In this document: piece after piece, positions 11,001-22,485 of the stretch | Layout: the number at the start of each line of letters is the position of its first letter | Position numbering within the stretch: position 1 is the stretch's first letter | DNA from: Haematococcus lacustris | Lineage: Eukaryota; Chlorophyta; Chlorophyceae; Chlamydomonadales; Haematococcaceae | NCBI GenBank assembly: GCA_030144725.1 | Contig: JASKMD010000002.1 | Location: 4,529,362 to 4,593,361 of the forward strand | Length of the DNA: 64,000 nt | Direction: 5' to 3' | Program-made: the position numbers and the translations under genes | The notes under the pieces: generated by a model | What the model was told of the DNA's origin: nothing | Seen by the model: the letters and a program-made list of their open reading frames with translations, nothing else | The model's database searches: none

Positions 11001-14000
11001 GTCACTGGTAGGCAACTCACCAGGTCACTGGTTAGGCAGGCATCATGGAGGCGGGCTGCTGCTGCTGCTGCCTGTGCCCCTGCTGCTGCTGCTGCTGATG
11101 ATGATGATGCTGACTCTTGTGATGTGGGGGTTGGCTGGTCTTCTGCAGGCAGCCTTGCCTGTCCTCACCCGGCTGCTGGGGGATGGCGGCGTGGGGGGGC
11201 TGCTGGGGGCGGCCAGGAGGACTCTGGGCAGTGCTGCAGGGGCAGCTGCCTCCCCTGCCAACGGTGAGGGCAGGTCTGGTGGGTGGTCAGGGGTTGAGGG
11301 GGGTGTGGGTGGTGGAGCAGGGGAGGGGGGGCAGCAGGGGCGAAAGAAAGCACGGGCCTAGCAGCCAGGCAATTGATCAGGAGTGGTTAGTTGGAGGCAC
11401 AGCCCATGCCTGTTGAGGGCGGGGGGAGAGACCCCTTGTCTGGCAATACCTTTCAAGCCGCTAGGGCCCAGGCATTCTAGGTGGCCCCTCCCCCTGCCCC
11501 TCCCCTCTCATCGCCTCCGCCTCCCCTTCCCCCTCCCCCTCCCCCTGCGCCCCTCACAGCCTCCCCCTCCCGTGCATTCCCACCCCCAGGAGCTGCTCCC
11601 CACATTCGCATCTACGCGCGCGACCAACACGGGCGCCGCGTGGCCGTGGACCACGGGCCTTTGATGCACATGGCCGGATTTTTGGGGGCAGGCATGCGCG
11701 GTCCGGCCGGTGTGGCTGGGCCTGGGGCTGCGCCGGGGGCCTGGCTGCCGGCTGCTCCGCATCGCTTGCTGGCGCGGCGGACAGGGCCCCCACCAGCGGG
11801 GGTGGGGGCGGCAGGGTTCGCGGGAATGCCCGGGGCGGCATCAGGTATGCAAGCTAGAGCAGGGGGTAGGAGCCGGAGGGCATGGGTGGAAGGGGGTGGG
11901 TGGGAGGGCATGGGTGGGAGGGTTAGTGACATGGGTGGTTGTAAAACGCAAAGGAAAATAGGATGGGGTCAGGTCAGTGTTTTGGCCTCTGAGGCAATGA
12001 GAGGGGGTGCCCCTGAGGAGCTAAGTGGAAGCTAGGGTTTTGCCTCCAAGGAGGACCTGGCTGGCCTGTTTGCTGTGTTGCATGCTAGCCTGATGCCTGC
12101 CTCTGGCGCCTGGCGGCCGGCTGCTGCAGGCAACCCCTTGGAAGCCCTGGTGGGGTTCATGGCCTCCCATGGGGGTCCGGGCGGTGCCCTCCCTGAACGC
12201 GTGGACCTCACAGCCATCCGCGAGATGCTGCTGTGTGAGTAGCGGCTGAGGGGGGTGGGGGCCATGGTGGGGTGGGGGTAGGGGTGGGGGAAGGAGGGGG
12301 TGGGGGAAGGAGGGGTGGGCTGTGGGGGCTGGGGGGCAAGATTTCTGCTTCAGCTGAGCACGGGGGTGCGGAGAAGCACAGGGCTGTTAAGAGGGTGGCC
12401 TGTGTGTTGAGTTGCTCGGTGAATGGGCATGATGGAGCTGCTGCTATGGGCTGCCTAGTTGGTCCCGCGCCCCCCTTGTCCCGTTCTCAAATGCAACAGC
12501 CACCCTGTAGCATCCTGCTGCTGTGCGCCCCCCTTGCAGCCAATGGCAGCGGCCAGTTCGACCACGCATGGGAGATGATGTCGTCTCTGCTCATGGGCGG
12601 GGCAGGGGGCGGCGCAGGAGCGCACCCGTTGCTCGCGGGCCGCTCCCTGGCCGGCCTCATGGCAGACGGCCCACCCCGCGCGAGCCTTGGCCCTGCCTCA
12701 GCCCTCGGGCACATTGGCCCTGCAGCACCTGCTGCCCCTGGCGCGGGCGGTGGCCACGTGGGCCCCGAGGAAGCTGTCATCGACACGCGGAGCCTCGAGC
12801 AGGCCCTGATGCAGCTGCTTCGTGCACCCGTCCCCGCGGCACCCCCCGGAGGGCCTGCACCCCCCGCTCCCCCCAGTGAGCCTGCTGCTCCTCGCGGAGG
12901 GACTGGGGCAGGGCTCGGGGCAGAGGGGGGTGCTGGGGCAGGGGGTTCTCGACCTGGACGAAGCCTTCTCCTCGGGGCCCTCGACATTCTTCCCGAGGAC
13001 TTGTTGCAGCAGCTAGCGGACGAGCCCCTGAACCTGCAAGGTCCTCGTGACCGCGGCTTGGCAGGGGCGGGGGCGGGGCCCGAGGCAGGGCAGGGCGCCC
13101 CCCTCCCGCTCCCCACCTCCCTCCTCACCACAGCGCTGAACCCTGCCCAAGCAGCCAGCTCACTCGCACCCGCGGCTGACGCACAAGGGGGAGCCGACCC
13201 TACCCTGGCCGCGAGGAGGGCGAGGGATGCAGCCGTGCTGGACACGCTGGACGTGCTGAGAGGTTTGGAGCCCCGGTCCGCCTCGAGGGCCACGGCCTCC
13301 GGGCCTGCTCACGAAATACCCTCGAGCACCGCGCCTCGCACCAGCCCTGCCGACCTGCTGGCCGAGGCCCTGAACAGCGTGCTAGGCAGCAGTGGAGGAG
13401 GCAGCACCACCCCTCCCCTGGGGCAGGGAGACAGGGCTCCCGTGCCAACGCCCACCACGAGGCACGCGGAGGCGCTGCAGGCAGGGCTCGAGGCAGCAGG
13501 CACGAGCAGTCAGCCCAGCAATACTGCCTCCGCCCTTGCTCCTCAGCAGGCGGCCGTTGCCACTGAAGAGCAGTCGGCAGGCACAGCTGGTAGGGCGGTG
13601 GGTGGGTCAGGGGAAGGCGCTGCCACCCTCACTGCCCCGCTACAAGCAAGTGCAGAGGCAGGGGCTGGGGCCGCCCCAGTTCAGCCCGCAGCCCACCCCC
13701 CCCAGCCTGCTGCTGCCCAGGCTGCTGCCCCTCCTGCACCAAGCTCGTCTGTGCTACCAATTGTGGAAGGGCCTGGGGCAGACCCCACTGCTGCTCCCAC
13801 TGCCACAGCTCCAGGAGGTGCTCGTGTGGATGCAGCTGCGCCTCGCAGCCAGCCGAGCAGGGTGCAGGGCGGGGACACGGAGGGGGGGCTGGATATGCAG
13901 GCCAGGGAGGGGGAGGCGTCTGCTATGGACGTTGACCCTGCTCTTCAACTCCCACTGGTAGGTCCGACCTGACCCTGACCCTGACCCTGACCCTGACCCT

Positions 14001-17000
14001 GACCCTGACCCTGACCCTGACCCTGACCCTGACCCTGACCCTGACCCTGACCCTGACCCTGACCCTGACCCTGACCCTGACCCTGACCCTGACCCTGACC
14101 CTGACCCTGACCCTGACCCTGACCCTGACCCTGACCCTGACCCCGACCCTGACCCTGACCCTGACCCTGGCCCTGACCCTGGCCCTGGCTCTGACCCTGA
14201 CCCTGACCCTGACCCTGACCCTGACCCTGACCCTGACCCTGACCCTGACCCTGACCCTGACCCTGACCCTGACCCTGACCCTGACCAGCTGCAAGTCCTG
14301 CGGCTGCCTAATTCCTCTGCCCCTTACGCCTGATCCCTAACCCCTAGCCCTTGACTTCTGACCCCTGACGTCATTTCTTTTCCTTGTTTTGTCACCACCA
14401 TCCCCCCCCCCCCCAACCCCCCCCCCCCAAACGTTCAGGCGGAAGCGCCCGCCGCAACCCCAGCAGCCCCAGAACCGCCCGCGGCCCCCGCGGCATCTTC
14501 AGCACCTAGCCCGGCAGCAGGACCTGGGGACGCTGCGGGAGTGCCAGGCGATGACCTGGACCTGGACCCCTACCTGCGCAGCGCAGCCCAGGCAGCAGGT
14601 GAGGCGCAGGCACTAGAGCTCTTGGGGCTGGATGACGCATGGGGGGTGGGGGGAGTGCATGGGGGGAGTGGACATGTGCTGCCGGATACCCACAACGCGC
14701 ATGGGGGGGTAGGGGTGTGTGCCTGCCTGCTGTGTATCGTGGCCAGCTTGGACTGGTTGTGGTAAGGTGGGTGGCGGGGGTGTGCGGGGTGTTCAGGGTG
14801 TTCAGGGTTGTGTGGGCTGCCTGGATTGGTCGTGGGACAGGGTGCAGGAGCAAGGAAAGCTGAAACGTCTGGGATGTTTTGGGTGCAGGTGCCGGGTGAG
14901 GAAGGAAGGGTAGGGGGGTGTCTGGCTGTAGCAAGGACAAACGAAGTGTTGGGGTGGGGGGTAGCAGGGGGTAAGGGGGGGTACAACGGGTTGGACGGGG
15001 TGAGAGGTAGGTAGAGGGGAAGGGGGTTTCCAGGTGCCTGCACCCCATGTGAGTGAGGACAGTGTCCACCTACAGACTGGGTCTCAGAGGGGTCTGAGAG
15101 GGGGGCTTAGAGGAGGGCTTACAGGAGTCTGGAGAGGGGTTCCTCAGAGGGGTGTTTCAGAGGGGGGCTTAGAGGGCGGCATGCGGAGCCTTTCTGGGTG
15201 AAGACCTGGCCTCTACTGGGCTGAGAGGGAGGCTTAGAGGGGGGCTTAGAGGGGGGCTTAGAGGGGGGCTTAGAGGGGGGCTTAGAGGGGGGCTTAGAGG
15301 GGGGCTTAGAGGGGGGCTTAGAGGGGGGCTTAGAGGGGGCTGTGGCTGTTGGTGGTGAAGACCTGCCTGGAGTGGGTTAGGGTTAGGACTGCCAGGGTCG
15401 TCTGCCAGGGTGCCAGTCAGTCAGGGCGCCTGGCCCTCCACCACCACAGTCACGCGCTGCATCTCAGCTGCATCTGCTTGGCTGAGTGTCTGCTAGGTTT
15501 CCAGTTGTCAGTACGCCTGACACAGTTGGGTGCGGGGGTGTGGGGGTACAAGGGCTGTAGAGGGGGTGTGAGGGGGTAAGGGGAAGGGTAGGGGCAAGGG
15601 GTTACAGGTGTCTGGACCTTGCCTCAATGAGGACAGGGCAGAGGGGTGATCAGCCCGCCTGGCACCCCACCTTACCACAGTCACGCGTTGGCATCCGCTC
15701 ATCTCACACCTGAGAGCTTCCTCGTTGGCTGCAGGCATTGACTTGGCTTTCCTGGCTGCCCTTCCCGAGGACATGCGAGCTGAGGTACTGGCCATGCATG
15801 GCGCCCACTACGCCCCCCCTCCCCCTCCCACCACAGCCCCCCCCGCCACCCGAACCACCCACCCCACCCCAACCCCCACCCCTGCCACTCTCCCCACCTC
15901 CACATCCCAGCCTGCCCCAGGTGCTCAGCCTGCCACAGCAGGGGGGGGCACAGGGGCAGCCCCCGCTGCCACACCAACGACAGGGGGAGGGGGCGATGTA
16001 GAAATGGAGGAGCAGGCTGGCCTCGACCCTGAGTTCTTGGCAGCCCTCCCCCCGGACATCCAACGGGAGCTGTTGGCAGATCAGAGGCGAGAGCAGCGGC
16101 AGCGCGAGCAGCAGCGGGCTCGGCAGCGGCAGGCTGCTGCCGCATCGGCTGCGGCCGCCGCAGCAGCGGCGGCAGCAGGGGCAGCCAGTGCTGCGGTGGC
16201 AGCCGGCCAGGCAGGAGGGACAGGGACAGGCGCGGGGCCCGAGGCAGGGGAGGTGGCAGCGGGTGCCCCAGCCATGGCGGCAGGGGCGGGCACATCCGCA
16301 GGGACTGCCAGCGGTGTCGCAGGGGAGGGTGCGGGGCCCTCGAGCTCAGCTCCACCGGCTGGAGGCCCTGCCCCAGACATAGACCTGGCCTCCCTGCTGG
16401 CCACCTTCCCTCCCGACGTACGCGAGGATGTGCTGCTCACGACGGACACAGCCACCCTTCAGACCCTGCCGCCCGCGATCCTCGCGGAGGCAATGGCTCT
16501 GCGGGCTCGGTACCGGCAGCAGGCCTACAATGTTGGGTCTCATATGGACGAGCTGATGGAGGGGCTGATAGGCGGGGGGCCAGGGCGGCTTGGTGGACCT
16601 GGGGGGGCGGCTGGTGGCGCTGGTGCCGGTGGGGCCGGTCGAAACGCTGCTGGGGGGCGTGGAGGGGCAGGCGCGGGGGCCTCTCGCGGCGGTCCTGGTC
16701 GTGGGGCTGCCCCTGGGGCTGCACGAGGCGCTGGCCGGGATGTGCCAGCCCCGCCGTGGCTGGGGGCGGGTGGGGCAGGCGGACGAGGGGCTGGGGCAGC
16801 TGGAGTGGTCTCCGAGGCAGCAGCAGCAGCGCGTGCGAGCCTCACGGCAAAGAGGTCAAGTCAGGAGGCAGAGGACCTCGCGCTCGCGGCCCAGCCCGTG
16901 CTCCTCGAGGGACCTGAGCTGGCTGCCCTCGTGGAACTTTTAGCCAGAGACCCCCCTCCCCCAAAGATGGCCCTGAACCGAGTGCTGCTGAACTTGTGCA

Positions 17001-20000
17001 GCCACGCACGCACTAGGCGGGCAGTGCTGCGCATGCTGGTAGGTGCAGTGAGGTCACTGCACGAAACCCCCACCCCTACCCCTACCCCACCCCCTTCTGC
17101 CCTGGGAGTTGGAAGTGGTGCTCCTCGCTTTGCTGTCGCGAACGAGCTGGTGCTGCTGCCCCCCGGCGTGGTCGAGCCGCTACCCAGCAGTGCGACAAAC
17201 GCGGCAGCAGAGGGCCAGGATGGTTCGCAAGGACCTGTACAGATGGCTGTGGACCCGCCCCCTGCTGCTAGCGGCTTCGCGTCCAACAGTAGTGCCGCGC
17301 CCCTGGTGCCCCCGGCCCCCCTCAGCCTGCATGCGGCCCTGGCATCCTCGGCAGCAGCCTCCGCGGGAGGCTGGGGGGGAGGGCCCACGGCGCACTACCC
17401 TGGCTTGCCCGGGCTGCAGGGCTGGGGGGCGGTGGGGCAGGCGGCTGTCCCTACTGCAGTGGTGCCCAGCAGCCTGGGGTCATCACCCTCTCAACCACAG
17501 CCAATGGCCAGCAGCCAGCCTCCACCCCAGCCCTCATCTGCCACAACTGTTGAGCCCAGTACTGCCCATGGCACAGGCCAACAGCAGCAGCAGCAGCAGC
17601 AGCAGCAAGCGGCTCCGCGACAGCACGGCGCTGGACCATCCTTAGCATCTGCCTTGGGAGCAGGGCCAGGCTCGGGGAGGACGCTGGATCAGCCCTCTCC
17701 ACTGGAGGTGTTTTCCTCGACCACGGCTTCCGAGGCAGCTCCCACGGTGTTGAGGGCTGTGCTTGACGCTCTGACCTTTCTCACGAAGCACTCGCCCCTC
17801 GTGGCCCGCATGCTGCTGCTCCTGACGGCACCCCCTTACCCTCAGTCTGTGGGGGCAGGGGCAGTGCCTCCCACCTTGACCCCCACCCCCACCCCCACCC
17901 CCCAACAACCGTCGGCACCTCAGCCAGTCGACCTGCTGCTGCTGCCCGCCGACGCGTTCCCTGAACCACCCCCTCTCCCAGCCACCACCCCCGCCACCGC
18001 CCCTGCCGCCACAACAGCAGCACCCCTCACAAACCAAGTGCAGGGCAGCACAGAGTCAGACAGGCAACAGGGGCAAGTGACAGACCCACCCGGAACTGCC
18101 TCAGCCCTTGGCACCGACAGCGGCGCCCCTGGACCAGACCCCTCCATAGCTGACCCCATGCTTATCCATGACACCCCTTCCCCCTCCCTCGGCGCCCCTG
18201 CTGCTCCTGAGGGGATCCCGCCTCCCGCTCCTGCTGCCGCCGCCTCTGCTGCCCCCAGCTCTATGTCACCGCAAGGTCCCTCGGCACCTGCTCTGCCCAC
18301 CTCCGCGGCGTTCGCGGCTGCTCGCGAGAAGGCGTGGCAGGTGGCGCCGCCAGCGGGTGAGCGCAACTGCCTACAAGTGCTGCTCGGGCTGTTGCCTGAC
18401 GCGGCGTGCGGGCGCAGCGCTGCGAGCATGGAGTCCGCGCTGCAGCTGGTGGACGCGGAGCTGAAGGCCGTGCAGATGTTCCTGCTGGACCTTGACAGCA
18501 GGCTGCCGGTAAGAGTGGGTGGCACTGACAGTAGCAGCAGAGTGTGTTGATGCAAACTGCAGTCGAAGGGGTGTGGGAGGGGGGCGCTGACAAGGCAGGG
18601 GGGCAGCGGACAGGGCAGCGGAGGGGAGGGTTCTGACAGCAGCGGACCAGCCTCACCTGTGAGTCCCCCTCCCCCCTCCCTCCTCCCTCCTCCCTCCCCC
18701 CCCCTCCCCCTCCCCACCCCTAGTGGTGTCACTGCTGCATGCTCTCTGTCACTCTCACTCTCACTCTCACTCTCCCCTCATTCTCGGCTGACCTGTTGTC
18801 TTGTACGCTCTTGCTCAGGATCGAGACACAGCTGTTGCACCGAGTGCCTCCGCCCCAGCAGCCCTCCCTCAGGGCACTGGGGCAATGGAGGTGGACGGCA
18901 GTGCAACCCCAGCCCCAGAGGCGCCCTCCCAGCCCCCTGACGTCACCGCCCCACCCCCAGCAGCAACAGCTGCTACCACTGACGGCCCTCTCCCAAGCCC
19001 CAGCCAGACTGAGCCTGAGTTGGCAGCAGCAGGCAGCAGGCAGGGGGGGCCAGCCCCAATTGCCCAGCACCCCACCTCTGACCAGGAAGCACTCTCTGGC
19101 GCTGGAACCCTCCCAGACACAGCCGCAGGACAAGCACCTGCGGCAGCAGCAGGAGCCAGCCAGGGGCCAGCAGCAGCACCACCAGCACTACCAGCAGTGT
19201 CCCACCCTCTCGAAATGGCTGCTGCCACCCCTGCTGCAGCCTCCTCCCAGCCGCCCTCGTCCCTCGCGACCCCTCCCCCTGTCACCGCAGACCTGAGCTT
19301 CACACCTCCAGCCCCAGCAGCAACCACCCTCCCCACCACAGCAGCAGCCAGCCCACAAGCACCGACCCAGACGCCACCCACCCCGGAGCAGCAGGCTGGT
19401 GCCGCGGAGGTGCGTCGTGCCCGCACACTGCTGTCCGTGGCTTGGGACTCCCTCGCATCCATCCCCTCGGCCCTCGTCCGCGGGCCTCCTCAGATCCTGG
19501 TCCGACCTGACCTGTCTGAACTGGCCTACACGCGAGCCGCGTCCATCATCCACTGCCTCGCGGACGTGGCCCCCATGCACCTGGCCACTCTCCTGGACGA
19601 GCTCCAACGAGCTGTCGCGAGCTTGAGCGCCACGCTGTCCGAGCTGCTGCTGTCCACCACCAGCAGCGCCCAGAGCCAGCCGGGCGGGCTGCTGGCCCTC
19701 AGCAACGGGCCACAGCTGCTGGGCGAGATCGCGAGGCAAGGGGCTACGGTGCTAAGGGTGCTGCACACACTGCAAACGCTGAGGAAGACGCAGCAGACAC
19801 AGCTGGGGCAGCAGAGTGGCACCGCGGGGCCAGGTGCGCCTGGAGCAGGGGCGAGGCAGGGTGCAGGCAGGGCAGTTTCTGGCCTGGCCCCTGTCCAGCC
19901 CGCGAGCAGCATGGCAGCCCCCGCAGCACCAGCGGCAGCAGGGGGGTCTGGATCGGCAGCCCCCTCGGCCGCAGGAGCCGCGGTGGTGCCAGCTGGTGAT

Positions 20001-20176
20001 CAACTGATGGTCGACGCCGGCCCCTCCCCTTCTCGGGCCCAGGCTGCCTCAGTCTTCATGGCCCCAGGCGCGGCAGCCACTGCGGCAGTTCTGGCAGCGC
20101 AGACACCCTCTGCGGCAAACACTGCAGCCCCAGCGGCAGCGGGGGCCTCCTCGGCTCCCACCTCGGGGCCCCTTCA

Positions 20177-20214
<38 letters not shown>

Positions 20215-22446
20215 CCCCCCAGTGGCCCCACCCAGACAGCCTCGATATGTCCATGGCCAGTCCAGCTTGCATGGCCGTCGTGCAAGAATGCATCAACGCC
20301 GTGGCAAAGGCCCTGGAGCCGTTGTGGCGCGCCCTGTCAGCGCTCATAGCCTTCATCGAGAACTCCATCAAGGGCTCCTCCGCGGCTGGGGCTGCTGCAG
20401 GCGCTCCCAACGCACCCGCGGCCGCAGCAGCTGCTGGCGAGCCCCTGTCTGAGGATAGAGCCAACCGAGTACAGTCAGAACTGGAAGAAAGCATGCAGGT
20501 ATTGCAGGCCTGGCTCCCCCAACCAGCAGGCCCGGAAGCTGACTCGGTGTTTCAGCTCCTCGGTGCAGCTGCGACGCCTGGGGCAGGGGGGCGCGTGCTG
20601 CCCCCAGGCGCGCAGCAGGTGCTGCCCCTCGTGGAGTCGTTCTTCGTGGTGTGCAGCCTGCAGGACATCACCCCCCAGGGGCCCTCCTCCACCTCCCCAA
20701 CTTCCTCAGGGGCCGGGGGCCTGGCCGCGGGGATGTCCCTCGAGCCTCAAGCTCTTGCCGCGTTGCTCGCGTCCAGCCAGCCGCAGCCACCGCAAGCCCA
20801 CGAAAGCTCAGGGGCAGATCCCAGCGGGATCCAGCCCATGTCCGCAGGGCCTTCGCGTGCCGCGACCCCTGGCCCGGTGCCGCTGTCTCCTGGGAGGTCG
20901 CAAGACACAGCGATGGCCAACGCAGGGGTTGCAGCAGAAGCAGGGCCAGGCGGGGCAGGCCTGGCTGGCAGCAGCCCGCGGGCGTCAGGGTCACTCCCGG
21001 CCGGGTCTGTGGCGGCGGTGGCCAGCTCGCCGTTCATGCGATTTGCGGAGAAGCACCGCCGGCTGCTGAATGCGTACGTGCGTCGTACACCGGCGCTGCT
21101 GGAGTCTTCCTTGGCACCGCTCCTCCGCGCCCCCCGCCTGATTGAGTTTGACAACAAGCGGGTGAGGCAGGCCATTGCTACTGTTCCTGCCCCCAATGCA
21201 GTATATTGCGTTCGCCTCCTGCTGCTCCTGCTGCTCTGCTTCGTGTTTCTTCGACCCTTCTCTTGCTTCAGCCTCTTTTGCCCGCTTCAAAAACTTTATC
21301 TTCAGGCTCCAATTTGTTTCCACCTAGCAGCATCCATCTTCCTCAATGCTGCACCTCGTCACTCCTCCCCTGCCGCCCCCCTCCCCTGCCGCCCCCCTTC
21401 CCTGCCCCCCACCCTCCTGCCAGGCCTACTTCCGAACCAAGGTGCGCCAGCATGACTCAGCAGCTGCGGGGGGGCGACCCTACGGCTCGCTGCGCCTGGC
21501 TGTGCGGCGCGAGCACGTTTTCGAGGACTCGTTCCACCAGCTGCGCAGCCGCACCCCCCAGGAGCTGCGACTCAAGCTCAATGTCTCGTTTCAGGTCAGC
21601 TTAAGGGTTCGCGGGAAAATGCAAGGAAAGGGCAAGAAAGGGGAAGGGAGCAGAAGTGGGGAAGGTTTAGGAAGGGGGTAAGGGGAGGAGGAGGCGGAGG
21701 AGGGAAGGGGAGGGGAAAGTTGGGTAGGGAAAGAGGAGGTGGTAGGGTGGTTGGGTCACCACTTTGCTGGCTGCGTCTGACCTGCCCTCCTTGTTGTACC
21801 CGGCTGCCCAACTAGTCTGGCCAACATCTTGCCTCGAACCCACTTGCCTTTGCCTGACCCTGACCCTGACCCTGACCCTGACCCTGACCCTGACCCTGAC
21901 CCTGACCCTGACCCTGACCCTGACCCTGACCCTGACCCTGACCCTGACCCTGACTCTGACCCTGACCCTGACTTGTCCCGGCAGGGCGAGGAGGGTATTG
22001 ATGCCGGTGGGGTGAGCCGCGAGTGGTATGCAGTCATGGCGCGCGAGGTGTTCAACCCCAACCTGGCCCTGTTTGTCCAGGTAAGCAAATGCTTGGGCCA
22101 TGCTTGGCCATGCGCTTGCTCACAGCTCCTTCCTTGCCCACCGCTCCTTGCTCCATGGTCCTTCACGTTCACTGGCTCGCAATGGCTAAGGCTGCCAGCT
22201 GTTAGGACTCTTGCTGCTCTGGCTCAAACCTGGATGTATTGGTTACGCGCGCCCCATGCCCCCACATGCAGCCGTCTGATATGCTGCATAACCCTGCCGC
22301 TGCTGCTGCCGCTAACCCTGCAAGAAGTTGTGAGACTGCATAAGCCTGTCGCTGCTGCCGTCGCTGCTGCCAGCTCACCCACCTCCGCCACCTCTGCCAC
22401 TCACCGTCACTGCTCCCCTTGACCTACTGGCCTCTGGCCCCCCTAC

Positions 22447-22485
<39 letters not shown>

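Noticed and set aside
13923..14294. Minus-strand Arg-Val repeat ORF
   Set aside because: Reading of the (CCCTGA)n intron array of the UPL-like gene.
16081..17388. Long minus-strand Ala/Ser-rich frames opposite the large UPL exon
   Set aside because: Antisense shadows of a GC-rich coding exon with a strongly supported plus-strand frame.
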